From Betaproteobacteria bacterium (GTDB lineage Bacteria > Pseudomonadota > Gammaproteobacteria > Burkholderiales > Burkholderiaceae_C), in assembly GCA_005882155.1 (NCBI GenBank), contig VBCQ01000167.1, positions 1 through 5,536 of the forward strand: a stretch of DNA of 5,536 bases, read 5' to 3'. The translations under genes and the position numbers were made by a program. A model generated the notes under the pieces. It did not search any database. It was given only the letters and a program-made list of their open reading frames with translations, and had not been told where the DNA came from. Below, piece by piece: positions 5,446 through 5,536 of the stretch (position 1 is its first letter; each line of letters opens with the position of its first letter).

Positions 5446-5536
5446 ATGAAACTCATCAAGCTGCGCGACGCCAAAGAACGCTCGCTGTTGCGCCGCCACC
5501 CATGGATCTTCGAAGGCAGCATCGCCAGCGGCAAGG
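5446..5536 (+). CDS. rlmI: RlmI-like 23S rRNA (cytosine-C5) methyltransferase, N-terminal start only
   Basis: Only the first 30 codons are inside the window; the frame runs open off its right edge. The peptide has the opening of the RlmI/YccW family PUA domain: a short strand MKLIKL, then AKERSLLRRHPWIFEGSI, where RRHPWIFxGxI is the characteristic block. RlmI-type enzymes use S-adenosylmethionine to methylate a cytosine of 23S rRNA, with the Rossmann catalytic domain further downstream and not visible here. ATG 5446 has a well-placed GGAGA. The gene is separated from xerC by the repeat array and probably has its own promoter, although I could not recognise one in the repeat-filled leader. The assignment to this subfamily rests on a short peptide; another PUA-containing SAM methyltransferase of the same superfamily is possible. 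Confidence 0.72.
   Translation, partial: MKLIKLRDAKERSLLRRHPWIFEGSIASGK

Overview
The window is high-GC DNA (G/C-dominated third codon positions) that reads as a housekeeping stretch of a proteobacterial chromosome, most likely a betaproteobacterium of the order Burkholderiales. The lineage is an inference. It rests on the block of tandem lipid A acyltransferases followed by dapF, a DUF484 gene and xerC, and on the protein and repeat style. No rRNA, tRNA, phage, transposase or CRISPR sequence is visible.

Layout: positions 1-1118 hold the end of one lipid A-type acyltransferase and a complete second one (LpxL/HtrB family), both on the + strand. A GC-rich dyad that looks like a dispersed repeat (about 1129-1163) separates this pair from a convergent minus-strand gene (1170-1988). 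That gene encodes a COG3687/PF10118-type 'predicted metal-dependent hydrolase' whose residues look like a ferritin-type di-iron centre. Divergent from it, across a 74-bp shared control region, is a TetR-family regulator (2063-2704). Seven bases later begins the tightly packed block dapF (2712-3563), DUF484 (3560-4237) and xerC (4234-5199), joined by 4-bp GTGA and ATGA start/stop overlaps. The window then crosses a roughly 250-bp array of a quasi-palindromic dispersed repeat in six copies, three forward and then three reverse. It ends in the first 30 codons of an RlmI-like 23S rRNA methyltransferase.

How the genes fit together: the acyltransferases make lipid A, DapF makes meso-diaminopimelate for peptidoglycan and lysine, and XerC resolves chromosome dimers, so this is mainly envelope and cell-division housekeeping. 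The hydrolase/TetR pair looks like a self-contained accessory module set between the acyltransferases and dapF. Its regulator may be co-transcribed with dapF.

I found no convincing undescribed multi-gene system. The points most worth a second look are the di-iron signature in the 'hydrolase', the repeat array that supplies the xerC stop codon and the end of its protein, and the unusual control situation just upstream of dapF.
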